The notes beneath the pieces were generated by a model that worked only from the letters and a program-made list of their open reading frames with translations, made no database searches and was not told the origin of the DNA. Shown in pieces: positions 11,205 through 23,344 of a stretch of 64,000 bases of DNA. The stretch spans positions 124,001-188,000 of the forward strand of contig JAHQIW010003609.1 in the NCBI GenBank assembly GCA_019055375.1, written 5' to 3'. Position 1 is the stretch's first letter. Each line of letters begins with the position of its first letter. This stretch comes from Parelaphostrongylus tenuis (Eukaryota; Nematoda; Chromadorea; Rhabditida; Metastrongylidae). Both the position numbers and the translations under genes were made by a program.

Positions 11205-11320
11205 CGTTACTGGTGCAACGGTTAGCATACGCTCACGAAAAGAGTGAGATCTGGATTCGAATCCCGGCTGACGCAAATGTTTTTCCACAGCACTCCACAT
11301 TATTGGGTATATTACAAGAT
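11205..11320 (+). repeat. SINE family A copy, right arm of an inverted pair
   Basis: Box A TGGTGCAACGGTTAGCA and box B GATTCGAATCC are followed by CGGCTGACGCAAATG and a tail shared with 60905-60995. Confidence 0.75.
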
Positions 11321-11395
11321 CATACCACCGCAAGCGACGTTCAGATGAAAAGAATTTCCAAATCAATAAATAAATAATTTACATAAAATTAGTAA

Positions 11396-11645
11396 GGGGA
11401 GCCATAGCCGAGTGGCTGTGATGCTCCTCGCGGCGCATGTGGGCCGAGTTTTACCCTCAACCTCTCTCCGGCAGTCAACAAAATGCCCCATGGAACGCCA
11501 CAGCCAAGCTTCCTCGAGATTGCAAAGGGACTCGCTCAACCGGTATTCTACGCCGTTCAAGAAGAAGACGAAACAACAATTGAATGCTAGAAGTACTGGC
11601 ATCCGCAGAGTGAAAAAAGCGCTGTGATGACGGCTAATAAAGTGT
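11396..11645 (+). repeat. SINE family B copy
   Basis: The head GCCATAGCCGAGTGGCTGTG resembles a tRNA-Leu or tRNA-Ser 5' half. The body contains GCAGTCAACAAAATGCCCCATGG and a tail ending in AATAAAGTG. Three other copies occur in this window. Two overlapping open frames here (71 and 79 codons) are repeat-derived. Confidence 0.8.
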
Positions 11646-11694
11646 CGAATAGAACCAATAATAATAAATATTACAGTAGCCGAATAAATAGGTA

Positions 11695-11985
11695 TTTACT
11701 TTAGCACTTTATGATCCCTCTTCACAGTGTATTTTTTTCTTTGTCCAGAACCCACTACTTACAGCATCCAATTCGGTGCTTAGTCTTCCTCTTGATTGTC
11801 GCAGATTACTGGTTGAACGAGTCTCCTTGCAATCTTGAGGATAGTCTGGCTGTGGCGTTCCATAGGGCATTCGATGTTGACTGCCAGAGAGAGTTTGAGG
11901 AGGAGTGCAGCTCGGCTGCACACGCGCCGTTACGGCGGCATCACAACCACTCGCTTAGAGCGTCCTCGAATGAACAAGAGAAAGG
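11695..11985 (-). repeat. SINE family B copy, tail to tail with the previous one
   Basis: Minus-strand copy containing GCAGTCAACATCGAATGCCC and the same AAGTGCTAAAGT tail region. Only about 50 bases separate it from the plus-strand copy, so the pair can fold into a long hairpin. Confidence 0.8.
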
Positions 11986-12010
11986 TCAGATTGAAGGTAA
12001 TAAAAAGGGA

Positions 12011-12310
12011 TAAAGTATAGGGCTCTTGGCGTTGATCAATCCCTGAAGGGTGCGCCATGTACTCGTCTTTATTTTTTAAACTTTGTTTGAGATGACTGAA
12101 TGCATATCTGGCCTTTACAATGGCTTGCGGTGGTATCTCGCTCCATCGAGTCAGTACCGCTTATCCTCCCAGACAAGTCTTCGACCAGTCCGGTGTCAGT
12201 TTACCGACGCCGGATGGATGAATGGCTTGATGAGCCGTGAGCGCGAGAGAGATCGAACCAACGACTTTGTGTGCAAGGAAGCAGAGCACCTATAACCATG
12301 GCGCTCTCAA
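12011..12310 (-). repeat. SINE family C copy (tRNA-derived, about 290 bases)
   Basis: Read on the minus strand it starts with an eroded tRNA-like head, including GGTTCGATCTCTCTCGCGC. It continues with GCTCATCAAGCCATTCATCC and a distinctive body ending near AATGCATTCAGTCATCTCAAAC. Other copies lie at 36011, 49040 and 51422. Confidence 0.78.
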
Positions 12311-12389
12311 AATCAAAGACAATAAGTAAAGAGCGAAAATTTACGAGGCTTATACACAGCGAAACAAAGTCTCTTAACACAATAAGCAA

Positions 12390-13290
12390 TATATACTAGT
12401 AGATAACTAATAATATTTGTATAAGTAATAACTGTGGTAAATTCAAATACAAAACTATATTATTACTGCATATATATATTGAATAGGTATATACATATTT
12501 TTACATAAGTAGTAACTACAGTAATTTTAAACAAAGTATTTACAATAACAATAACAATGAGAAAACAAAAAAAAAGAAAAAAAAACAAAAAAACAAACAC
12601 AAAAAATACAATAGCAATAAAAAACATACATATTTGAGTATAAAACTAGTACAAATATAGAACTAATTTCACATAGAAATTGTATTTACATAAATTTTTG
12701 TATAGAACTAATAACAATTGAAAATTACAACAATCAAGTGAATACGAGAAAAAAGAGGATTAGAGATAAAAAGTAAACAAGAAGAACTTGCGACTCTGAG
12801 AGACGCCGAGAGACAAATAGTCTCGCTTTTGGCTTGGGAAATGCTCTGGTGTAGTCACTCACTACGTAATATTGCGACCTTTTACGCATCTCGTGGGTAG
12901 TTTTTCTAAGTTTTTTTTTTCTATTTAAAAAAATATTCAGTATAAAATTAAATTATTAAATTAATTCTTAAAACTATTATTTATTTCCTATCAATTTTTT
13001 TTACTTTTCTAAATTTTTTATTTACTTTTTATTTGGTGTTTTTCTGAATATTCTTAAAATACTGTTTTTATACCGATCGGAGTTCATTAAACAGAATTTA
13101 GGAAATATATTCAATATCTGGAGCTCTTCTACTTTTTAAATAAAATAAATATGAAATTATAATCCATCTTGTATTTTTTTAATTTCATTATTTCATTTGA
13201 TAAATTGAAATCGTCATATAAATACGACGGTTTTTGAAAATAGTGTAATATACCCTAAATAGAATAACAAATCATATAATAATAATAGAA
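12390..13290. other. Extremely AT-rich block, no gene
   Basis: About 900 bases of A/T-rich low-complexity sequence, including A-rich runs near 12560-12600 and T-rich runs near 12910-13020. No coding frame or recognisable repeat was found. It could serve as a matrix-attachment or nucleosome-poor region, but nothing in the sequence demonstrates that. Confidence 0.5.
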
Positions 13291-13329
13291 TAACGTCTCC
13301 ACATCCCTGCTATCACGTTGGGTTCAGCG

Positions 13330-13430
13330 TGGGCCGTGCACCACCTATGATGAAGCGGGCGACACAACGGACGTGTGGCTCTGACGTATCAACCTCGAAA
13401 AGGCTTTGAACATTTTCACAAACTATATAA
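13330..13430 (+). repeat. Repeat family D, partial copy
   Basis: Shares the segment AACCTCGAAAAGGCTTTGAAC and nearby spacing with the copies at 16120 and 33055. The 5' half is too diverged to align confidently. Confidence 0.35.
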
Positions 13431-13790
13431 ATAGAATACAAATGTAATACAAAATACAAAAATGTAGTTTGTTCTATTTAGTTACCTTGACTTTTTCTTT
13501 TTTTAATTTTATTCATTTTATATAATTTTTACGAATAAATAAGCATAATAAATTAAGTGAACATAAGATAGATGCAGTGAAATATGAAATATTAAGAAAA
13601 AAAAGAAGATCAGTAAAAGAGTAAAAAAAGAAGCGGATATTTGTTGCGGACTGCTTACGAGGTTATTTGTAGCATGAAAATCAGCGGTAAGTGAAGCAGT
13701 AAAAGCGAATGTTCTGCGGGATTTATGCAGATCTGAAGGAGTTATGATAAGCATCGAGAGCTATCATATTATCAATGAAAACCATTGAAA

Positions 13791-14035
13791 GGAGTGCCGT
13801 AGCCGAATGCTTGCAATGCTCGTTGCGGCGCGCGTGAAGCCGAGCCCCACTGCCCAACACTCTTCGGCAGTCAACATCGAACGCCCTCTATGGAGCGCCA
13901 CAGCCTTGCTATCCTCGAGACCGAAAAGAGACTCGCTGCTACGACGTTTAAGAAGACGAAAAGCGAATTGAATGCTAGAACTACTGGGATCAGCATAGGG
14001 AAAACACTGTAAAGATGGATCAAAAAAGTGTCCTA
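13791..14035 (+). repeat. SINE family B copy
   Basis: Starts GGAGTGCCGTAGCCGAATGC and contains the family segments CGGCAGTCAACATCGA and GGAGCGCCACAGCC, with a CACTGTAAAG... tail. Confidence 0.8.
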
Positions 14036-14539
14036 GAAAAACAATCAATCCTGAGATATATAGAAAGTCGGTTTTTTTGAGTCTCTCTAGACGAAATAAA
14101 TGGCTGTTCAAATTCCCATTAGCAATGTGGACAGTCGGCTAGAGAAGGTATAAATGCGAAGAGATTATTATTGCTGTTTTCAATTGCAGTTTTCTCAACT
14201 CCAATGACTTCATTATATGCATAATTCTATACAGTTCACTGATGAATGAACCAAAGAGACGTTTCAGCTCAATGATGACGTTCAAGCCTAGATAGAAGAA
14301 ATTTCAAAAAAAGTTAGAGCTGAAATGAAAAAATTCCGAATTTCGCCAAAATGTCAGCTGTTTAAAACCAATGCAAAATACGATAGTAAGAACTTCGGGC
14401 TTGCTGCTCGGTAAGAACTGTTGAAAAAATAAAAGTAGAACAGCATCTTCTTATCTCAAAAATTTATATGTCAGATTTCCTTTTTGAGGTTAATTAAAGT
14501 ACCTGATTTAGTAGACTGCGAGTCTAATTGACTTTTCAG

Positions 14540-14697
14540 GCTCTGCAGAAGGCGACAACGCCGAAATGTCACCAAGTTTTATACCGCATAAATATTGTTA
14601 ACAACCTCGCGTCGGCTCGAGAAAACACGGAAATATTTTTGAACCTATCGCACTGGAGAGATCATAAAATATTCAAGTATGATATATTTGAATACCA
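14540..14697 (+). CDS. Exon-like open frame cut off by a mariner insertion
   Basis: An ATTGACTTTTCAG acceptor is followed by about 52 open codons (ALQKATTPKCHQ...). The frame then runs into the inverted repeat of the mariner relic at 14695. I do not recognise the protein. It may be a lost exon or chance open sequence, since no donor or neighbouring exon was found. Confidence 0.25.
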
Positions 14698-15243
14698 TAA
14701 GAATGGAAAGAAAGTTCTGAGGTACGAAATCCAAACAAAAACAATGATAACTAGTCTTCAAAGTAAAGGTCATCGTTTTCTACAAGTTTCTGCCGTCGGT
14801 CCGCCAAGTTTCGGATGTGGTCGAAGCGCCATTCGTTCGACTTCGAATCAAAGAACTCTTGACATGATTTTTCAACCTGTTCAACTTTGTTGAACGTTGT
14901 GAACAGGGCTTGACTTCAAGGTCAGGATCTTTGGCATTTAAGCGTTCAAACCAGCCTCCGGCAGCACATTTGCTTGTTGTGCTTTCTCCTCCAACTTTGT
15001 TGATTTCATCGGCTGTAAGTCGCTGTGAAAGACCTTTTATCCATTAATGACGCAATAAAACACGAATTTTGATTATATCGTTAGACATGGCGGAGGTTTG
15101 TCACAAAGTGAAAATAAAAACGGACACTATGTAGGCCTTTAGTGGGAAAATTCCATATAAGAAATTGTAAAATTCCCATAATATGCATGGAAATTATCTC
15201 ATGCTTATTAAAATACCCCAGAACTTTCTTTCCAACCATGGTT
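14695..15243 (-). mobile_element. Internally deleted mariner transposon relic
   Basis: The minus-strand start (MSNDIIKIRVLLRH, then an in-frame stop) matches the mariner N-terminal helix-turn-helix domain, followed by GGWFERLNAKDPDLE. This is joined directly to a transposase C-terminal tail (EFFDSK...LVENDDLYFED) in another frame; the catalytic centre is missing. Both ends carry the inverted repeat TGGAAAGAAAGTTCTG (left at about 14703, right complement at about 15229). The exact TA-flanked ends differ by a few bases between the two sides, so the boundaries are approximate. Confidence 0.8.
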
Positions 15244-15659
15244 ATTTTATGACCTTTTCAGAGCAAAAGATGAAATAAGAAAGCCACAAACAATGCAAAA
15301 TCTGTAATTTCTTTCAACTAGTGACTAATAAGCATTTCCATGTGCATGATCTTAGCATCCAGTCAGTACCACTGGCATGTTGATCAAACAGGAGTAGTTT
15401 CGAGGAAAAAAATGAGTCATTGGGAGACAGAGCTGTGTAGAACGGCATTTCCCATTAATCCAAACATTGTTATGAACAAACCAGTAAGTAGTTGTAGTAA
15501 TGAGACTAATTTCGTTTATGTGATGAAGAGACGTTGAGGAGAAAAAAAAAGCGTCGGTGGATGGAGGAGATGGCATAACTTCGGTGAATAGGGTATGGAT
15601 TGTAGCCGAGAGTATTGCAAATGCAACCGATTTTCCCTTAATTTGACATCATCAATCAA

Positions 15660-15865
15660 TCGTATATTCTTTGTCGATCAAGCCAATAGCACAATTTTTT
15701 GACGAGATTTATTCGGTTAACGTTTCAACGTGATTCAACTTCTTCAGAGCCGACGTTTCGAGTCGACTGTCCACAATCGTTCTCCCCGCTTTGTCAAAAC
15801 GTTAGCCAAATAAATTATTCTCTATCAACTTCGTATTATCGGCTTGGTTAACAAAGAATACGTAT
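15660..15865. repeat. Repeat family F inverted pair (foldback)
   Basis: Two inverted arms of about 80-90 bases face each other around about 15762. The core is ATTTATTYGGYTAACGTTT, with TATT-CTTTGT-CAAGCC farther out. The CGAAACGT...GAAGAAG...CGAAACGTTAACCGAATAAAT theme is shared with 31830-31945, 45945-46050, 48170-48310 and 56975-57105. Confidence 0.7.
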
Positions 15866-15874
15866 GCATAAATC

Positions 15875-15985
15875 CAATAGCGTTGAGTGATATGTAAAAT
15901 TATAAATTTCGAACGGGAGTTGAACACGAATTTTACACTTTGCGGGGACGTGTGCTAACCGCTGCACTACTGGAGCTCGTGTTCT
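15875..15985 (-). repeat. SINE family A copy, diverged
   Basis: Minus-strand box-B-like GTTCAACTCCCGTTCGAAAT with the tail near ATATCACTCAACGCTATTGG. Confidence 0.6.
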
Positions 15986-16119
15986 ACTGCGTTCCAAGAA
16001 TGTATAACCGATTACCCAATAGTGTCACAAACCACTGAATGAGTTTGTAAAAGACCTCTCTTAATCTACATGGTCCTACAAAATTTCATTTGAACTGGTC
16101 TAACACTGTGTGTTTCCCG

Positions 16120-16240
16120 TTCCCCACTATATCGGGGTAGCCAATGGGGCGTGGTGGACGAGACCGCCGAAACGTACGTAGTCCACTGATATAACAAACC
16201 TCGAGAAACCTAAAATCAGTCTCTCCAGATTTACATTTTA
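16120..16240 (+). repeat. Repeat family D copy
   Basis: Shares GATGGGGCG/CAATGGGGCG, GAGACCGCC, GTACGTA and AACCTCGA..A...TAAA with 33055-33185. Its function and origin are not recognised. Confidence 0.6.
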
Positions 16241-17639
16241 TTCTATTAAATTTTCTTGTTTCTATTATTTTACACTTTAATTTTCAGTTGACACTGTCAT
16301 AGAAATTCAATAAAAGTAGGAACAATAGACAGACTATCATGGAAGAACACTAACGATATCAGCGTTAGTGTATGACTGGTGTCAACATAGCCTCTTTTAT
16401 CGCAGCAATTATTACTTTGATAATTCTTGAAGGCAATGCAAGTTTGGAATTACGGTAGTAGAGGGTCAGAGCTATAAGAGAAATTTGGAAATCTTCTCTC
16501 ATTTTGTTATTTACTCGTAATACTTAGAGATAATTAAGTGGTAGTAGTAATTAACCCTAATTAATTACATTGAATATCAAATAATATAGTAAAATGTAGC
16601 TAGTAATAATTAAATAATGCCATGTCGAACTTGTAGTTCTGCTCGCCGTTGTGTCCTTTACCTCTGGGCATATAATTGATCGTGGAATAAACAATTAGAA
16701 AAATGAGGACTGGATGATGGACATGACGTAGCCGTATATGGAAAAAGTATCCTTTCAAGTAGCGCCTTAGGAGATCGTTCCCACTTGCACGCGTTCCTTT
16801 GTGAGACAGCTAACCACTCAAAAACGCCCCCGCCGCCGTGTGCGAGAAGTGAGAGGTGAGAAATCGTATGGATTGAATTTCTTTTCCGACCAGATGCATT
16901 GATTTCAATGCATGCATAGCTGAACATTTTGGTAGTGACTTCAGTGCACACGCCACTACTTAATGGTTCATTTCACCGCACAGGGGTTTTTTTGCTATAT
17001 TTTGTATTCATTCGATAACTGCAGAACAAAGATGTTGAGTTGGACGTTGGTTTGGAAAGTTATGTCCCATAATATATATCTTTATGACTTGTAACAAAAA
17101 GAAAGCCTTATGCAGAAAACAACTAGAACAAAGTAACATAAATGGTATACAATCTACCACTATTGATTCAGTTGGAAAACTTTTGGTAATGCGACTTTTA
17201 CAACAATGTCAACCTGATATTTATTGGATTTCGTCGACTTTTTAATGCTATTCTAATAAGGAGACTAATTAGAATTTCATTTCGAATGAACAATAAAAGA
17301 GAATGTGAGGAGAAGGAAAGGCTATTAATCTCAACGTTTCGAAATATCCAAAAAACCATTTCTACAAGGAGTTCACAGACCACAAATTTGGGTAGTTGTC
17401 AACTATCATTTTGATTCTTTCTGTTTTAGTGAATCATAATTGTCGTCAAGAGAGTGCGGATATATAAAATTCTGGAACGAAGACACATAAGATGTGAAAT
17501 ACTTGCAAATGCTGACAGCAATGTTCTTCCATGATGAATCAGACATCATGCAGGAAATGGAACCATACTGGGCTGACCCATGACTTATTTGGCATCGCGA
17601 TAGTTTGTTCATTCATTGTTATTTATTTACAGAAATCAA

Positions 17640-18070
17640 TTAGTCAACAGTGTAACGGCCATCATGACCATTAATATACAACTATTTTTTGGGCAAAGAT
17701 TGGTTGCCTTCCTCCTAGTAAGAATGAAGCCACGGAATAAAAAGGACAGTGAAGTCACTTTTGAGCTGTTTGTAGTCTTCCCACAGATGCTGGCCCAGAG
17801 CGCGGAAGAGAGGATAATCCTATGGAGCAATTTCAGGGCTATACGCTGGATGTGGTATCGTGGTTCAGCTCTGTTTTATCAAAATGTGGCAAGTCGACTT
17901 TGTAATGTGAGGTCTAGTGTTACCTTGGAGGAAAGCAACACTGAGTTGTTTTGGATGCTCCTCACACACTGCTGTGGCCAACTTCCGGAGTTTTTCGCCG
18001 TAGACGTCGATATGATTATCTGCCTGTTATCGAGCAGTTCACGAAACAGCATGCTATGCCAGTCCGAGAA
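17640..18070 (-). pseudogene. Mariner transposase relic, catalytic half
   Basis: Minus-strand frames read FRELLDN, EKLRKLATAVCEEHPKQ, GNTRPHITKST, PHPAYSPEIAP and DYPLFRALGQHL. They follow the order of the second half of mariner transposases (ELLP.., H-D-N-A-R-P-H, HPPYSPDLAPSDYHLF). The second catalytic aspartate is replaced by glycine in the NTRPH block (17905-17925), and stops and frameshifts are present, so it is dead. The long plus-strand ORF over the same bases (17616-18104) is the antisense shadow of this relic. Confidence 0.8.
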
Positions 18071-18109
18071 AACAAAGAGCGTAATCTTCCGAGCATGGAA
18101 CTAGTGGAA

Positions 18110-21100
18110 CACTACTAACATGGATTATGAAACCACAAGACTACTACTTTAATTAGAGGACTAGGAGAATCTAACGTGTCAGAGCCTTTCGATATCAACT
18201 CAATTTGAAATAGAAAAACTGAATAAAATAATAGTGCGAAATTTGGGATACCCAATACGTACCATTAACACCAAAAGCGATAGAGCGAAGTCTTTCCTAG
18301 ATTCGTGTTATGCTCATAACGCTTTTCTTCAATAACCATGAATTATTTCTTATTGTCGAAAACCCAGGAAGTTTACAATACCTGAAAATTAGGCACGCTT
18401 CGATGGCACGCCACGCGCGAATGAGCGCGATTGTGAAAAGGTTAACTGACTTGAATTTGCGAAAAAGCACCAATGATTTACGAAGGAGTTACTCCAGGCG
18501 GTTGGGTAGTTCTGAGTCTGTAGTATTGCCGCAGGAATCGTTATCTCACGAAGATCAATTTCGTTGATATTTGAGCCTCAAATATGCCACTACATTCTTT
18601 CCAGTGCAGATTACTGTGCCTTTAGTTTATGAGTGTCGAATGTTGTTATTTCATCTTAGCAAAACATCAGACGAGAATCAAATGTGGTTTTTTGATCTAT
18701 GAAGTTCAGTGTTAAATTTTTTACCATTTCGCTAGAGGAATAAAGCTATAAAGTGATAAGCAAGTAATTAAAAATTCTTAGAATATCTGATTAGTCGTTG
18801 CTCAGTGGTCTGCGTGTTTAACGTTGTTTTTTTGTGAATTCTACTGAAAGATTTGCAAGTTTTTGTTGTGTGACACATTCACGCCGTAAAAAGCAACAAA
18901 ATTCATACTGATAACGATAGCATAGCTAAGGTTTCGATGGTGTAGTGGTAGCACGCAACCTCGGTGGTGTGAAACGCTGGTTCAACTCGCACCTGAGGTT
19001 TAAAGTCTCAAAAATCACTCAGCATTCTTGCGAAATCATACTGGTGACAACTCAAGTAAGTCAATGAGCATAAATTTTCTTCACGGACCATATCGATGAT
19101 CGCTAGAAATCGTAGTGCTATCGTCATAATGTTTATTACCCACCACTTATCTGGAGTGGGATATTTACAGTCGATCGCGTCTACCTTAGCGTATGATTAC
19201 TTCAGATTATATGACTTTTACTGGCAGATAGTGAGTGGAATAGGTCGATTATCTGAGCATCTCTATTGTAACGCTACTTTACTGTTCTAGAGTACGGCGA
19301 ATGATTGAATACTGTTGTATTTGTACGAAGATCCATGTCACTAAGATTACTGCAGACACTAGGCTTGGAGGATTTAGCACCTGCACAAGTATTCTTAAGT
19401 GAGACAGAGTGGGTAAGTGTGAGTAGGCATTGCTTAAACTGCTCCCAACTGTGAGTGCCGACGAAGTCATGGACTGAGTCATACCTCAGGCATATATCTG
19501 AGTCAGATTACTCGTTTTAATCACTATATTTGTCTATTCTTCCGTCTTTCTAAGTCATGCAACCTGAAAGCAAGGCTTCAGAAGAGACAGAACGAAAGAC
19601 TGCGCAATTTGGCACAAAATATCATAAGCTTACAATGGGTACAAGGTGGTTTTTACACTTTATAAAAAAACTCAAGAGAGTGTTTTCTTATCTGAGTGCA
19701 GCATCATCGTGATTCGATCGACATAGTAGGAGGATGTTTTCAATTTAAAGAGGTACAAGAATACTTGATGCCATTAGGAACTAAATTAATGGGAACTACG
19801 TCGGTACTACTAAGCCGTAGTGCAGGAAAGTATATTCACTCTAGAAGTTCAAAACAATAACACATTGATAGCAAAGTTCTATAAAGGTAGGTAGAGTTAT
19901 GAAGAGCAAGATTTGAATCCAGTAGAGTTGATCAAGTTTTCTCATTTTTTGAGTCCAGAAGATATTTGAAACAGAATGGTGCTTGATTTCTTTGTAGACA
20001 TAATATGTAAGCAAGTGAACGAAGCATATAAAAAAACATTATCATTGAGAAGTTCGCTAACTCATAAAATAACCGATCATCAAAGAAGACGGCCGCCATT
20101 GATAGGCTAAGAAATTGCGGTCGCTCATTACGTCATTGAGCACTTACTGATAAGGAATAGACGGTGGTGGGGGATAGCGAGGTCAACGTCACTCCACACA
20201 TGAAAGAGTCTTGAATCCCACACTTTGCAATGAAAAAGATCGAACTTGAAACCTAGTCTTACACCTTTTGAAGCGGCTCAGGAGCAGGCGTTTGGAAGCA
20301 TCAGCCTTCGAATCACAGCTTACAACAACGAAAATTGACACCAGCTTTGTGTCAGCTCAACAGTGACAGCCATTGAAACTCAGCTATGCTGGAAATTATT
20401 CTTGAACTGCATCGCTGTAAATATCATTAGATCCTTATAGATACTTCAGTACGATAGATTCATAGGGATGTAAAATCTTTGTAGATTGCGGAAATTTTTC
20501 TTCAAACATAGTTATTGACTAAAAGTTGACACTTATATCGTTTATTCTACAGTTACATTGGAATTCCAAACAGCTCCTAACTCTCTTAGAAGCTTAGTCA
20601 AGGAAATGCTGAGTTCAATGCCTGGTTTTTTACTGCAATCTGATGCAAAACTAGTTTTATAAGCAATTCTGATATTGAAGGTTGACAAACATCTTAAGAG
20701 AGCCAAAAAATTTCTTTGAAAGTTTTCTTGTTAGAAAAATTAGCATGATCATTTCGTATGAGGTGGCAGACGTCAGTCTATGGTTAACTTAAAATAATAT
20801 CGAAATCGAAGTACAGTAAAGTCTTTTAGAAAGACCTCCAGCAACCAAATAAGGCTAAGTGCTACCATTTTTACATGATGCTAAGTTATCCAAAGTCATT
20901 TTTAACAATAGTAGAATCGAAAAGATTCAAAGAAATGTGATATTACGTACTTATAACAACATCGCTGACGACCTTGAGTGTGAAATGGCCCTTACGATGC
21001 AAAAAAGGATAATGCTTTTCCTTATAGTTCCCAATAAGATCAAATCATTTCTACCTAAGAATTTAAGTCTTAAAAACCGAATAGACTACGTTATCGTCTG

Positions 21101-23340
21101 ACATGAATTGGGAGGTTGAAAAATGAAACATTTAAGTGATAAAGTATGTCCTGAGCTGGAACGCTTGATGGAAAGTTGTTTTTTACCCTTCTATGTCGAG
21201 ATGATTTAGATCTCATTAATATGAAGTTTATTTCCATTTCGTATTCACGATGAGACTCGCTAAAAACATCTTAAAAAATAAAGGCAGTTCGTGTGGATAG
21301 CGCGAATGCCGACGACTACTTCTTTGATGAAGAATTCTTTGGATACTCTCAATGCCAACACGCCGATCATTTCTCGTTAAGCATTACGTTGAAAATCGTA
21401 AATCACATGAAAAAAGAAAAGAAACGGGGCGCGCATTCTCGATGTGGGAACGTTCACAGGTGGGAAATACGTGCCATTTGTTCACTGCTCAGTACGTACA
21501 TCATGCACTCACTACAATTAGTCAAAAACTTATCAAAGAATGCTCGATCGATGGTCAAAGTAGGCCCTCCACAAACTGCTCTGTGTTTATCCCACATTAC
21601 TCTCTTACTAGTAATTACCATAAGTTCTATGAACCTTACTGTTTTCCACGAAGTTTGTCACAATAGGCATATGCTGAATCATTGATGAACCTATTTCTCC
21701 CACTTATCTTTCCTCTTTGGAGTGCTGGCCTGAGAAAATCGTCTGGGTGCAGCGACATTTTCTTATGGACCCGTTTAAGTAGTAGGAACAAGGATCTGTC
21801 CAAGAAAAGTGAATTTTTTTTGCAAACTAGTGATCACAATAATTCAATGTTACCAGACTTCCATCTTTCATGAATTTATTCTCTTTGTATTTACATGAGT
21901 TTATTCAAATATCAACTATAGTGAAGATAATCCTAGTTTTAGTTGTTCTCCAGTTAACAATTCCATCGTGGAAGAGACATCTCATTACGAAAATTCCGAT
22001 TATTCAGCGACGCCACTTTGATCTTCTAAAAGCGTGCCGTTTTTTTCTCAAAACATGCGAGCAGCAGGTTTACAATGACTCAAACGAATTCCAGATATAT
22101 TTTGATTGGCGATAAGAGCGTGTGCTAAATTGGTTATCAATTTAAGCCTTATCAGTCTTTGCTGGAATCACAAGTTTGCTGAGATACGGGCGAGGCCTGG
22201 AACCTGCTGTCTTTGTGTGATGGATTCCAAATGTCACTACATCTTTCCGAAGCAATACAGTGTACTACCTTATAGTAGCCTGAACCGTGGGGAATGGTTT
22301 ATTAAGCAAAAAATTTCAGGTTCCAAATTTTGATTATATCTCGCCACTCTTGTGCTTTCAATCTCCATCGTACCCTGTCGTTACAATAATAAATTAGGCA
22401 ATAAAATGAAAAGTTTGGATAAGTCTTTGCTGTAGATTTTTGGAAGCATTACTATCGGTTGTAGCTCAGCTGTTTTGGAGAAACTGAACAAGCATATACG
22501 TGTGGAAAATTCAGAGAAGTAAAGCCAATTTTGGCCAAAAAAGTAGAATAGATTTAAGGATCATTTTGATGATGAATTATACGGAAAACGAAAAGCTAGA
22601 GGTACCCAACAACTTAAACATGTTCTCATATGAATAGATCTGGCATAACCTGAGGTTCTAAATAGTACCGTACGACTGCCGGTATCTAAAAGGACGGCTT
22701 TCCATTGATCATATCACAAAGTTTGCACAAATATCTTTGCCTGAAGAACAGAGCGGTATCGTAATCTTATATAGAAAAAATCTAGTTCTTCACTGACTCG
22801 ATACGGCCCTTGAAATAGCTTAGATAACGAGCACAAAATATCCGGAAGGCAATCATAAAATCCCGCGATGTTCCCAGATAGTCAAGAACATCTTGATATA
22901 GACATTAGAAAAGCTAATGTTCGGAAAATGGCTTTTGAGCATGTGAGAGCAAGAAGCGCAGTGAAAATCGCATACTTCCATAAAATTCTGATGGCTGAAC
23001 ACCCACAAATGTCCTAATTATGGCCAAATTATGTAGGGGCTGCTTGTTTCAATGTTCCTTATTGGTTGGAAATGATGCCAACATGAGTTCCGGTGCTCCT
23101 TTCTTCTTCTACGTTGGACTTGATGTCTCAAGGTAGACGTAACGTGATTTTCTTGGTTATCATCGCAAGCATTCATGGATTGAGGGAAGGTTTCCAAAGC
23201 TATGTCTCAACAACTTTTGGAGAGCAGGCCAATGATTGGTTGTGGACTATATGATGCACAAAATATTCTAATTAAACATTCAGAAGCGAAGTCGCGGTGA
23301 ACTATAGAGGGTAATCAGATGATTAACGATGTATGTATAT
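18110..23340. other. About 5 kb without a supportable gene
   Basis: Apart from a SINE at 18930-19045, this stretch holds only short AT-rich open frames with no consistent splice signals. The longest are plus-strand frames at 21293-21685, which overlap in two frames and are unrecognised, and a 49-codon frame at 22869-23018. Confidence 0.4.
18930..19045 (+). repeat. SINE family A copy
   Basis: Box A TGGTGTAGTGGTAGCACGC and the box-B-like GGTTCAACTCGCACCTGAGG, followed by a CACTCAGCATTCTTG tail. Confidence 0.75.
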
Positions 23341-23344
23341 GTGA

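Noticed and set aside
17616..18104. 162-codon plus-strand ORF, longest in the window
   Set aside because: The complementary strand reads as a mariner transposase relic with ordered family motifs, so this ORF is a shadow.
22869..23018. 49-codon plus-strand frame resembling an integrase C-terminus
   Set aside because: Only a vague RK..A.EH pattern, with no neighbouring catalytic domain or LTR.
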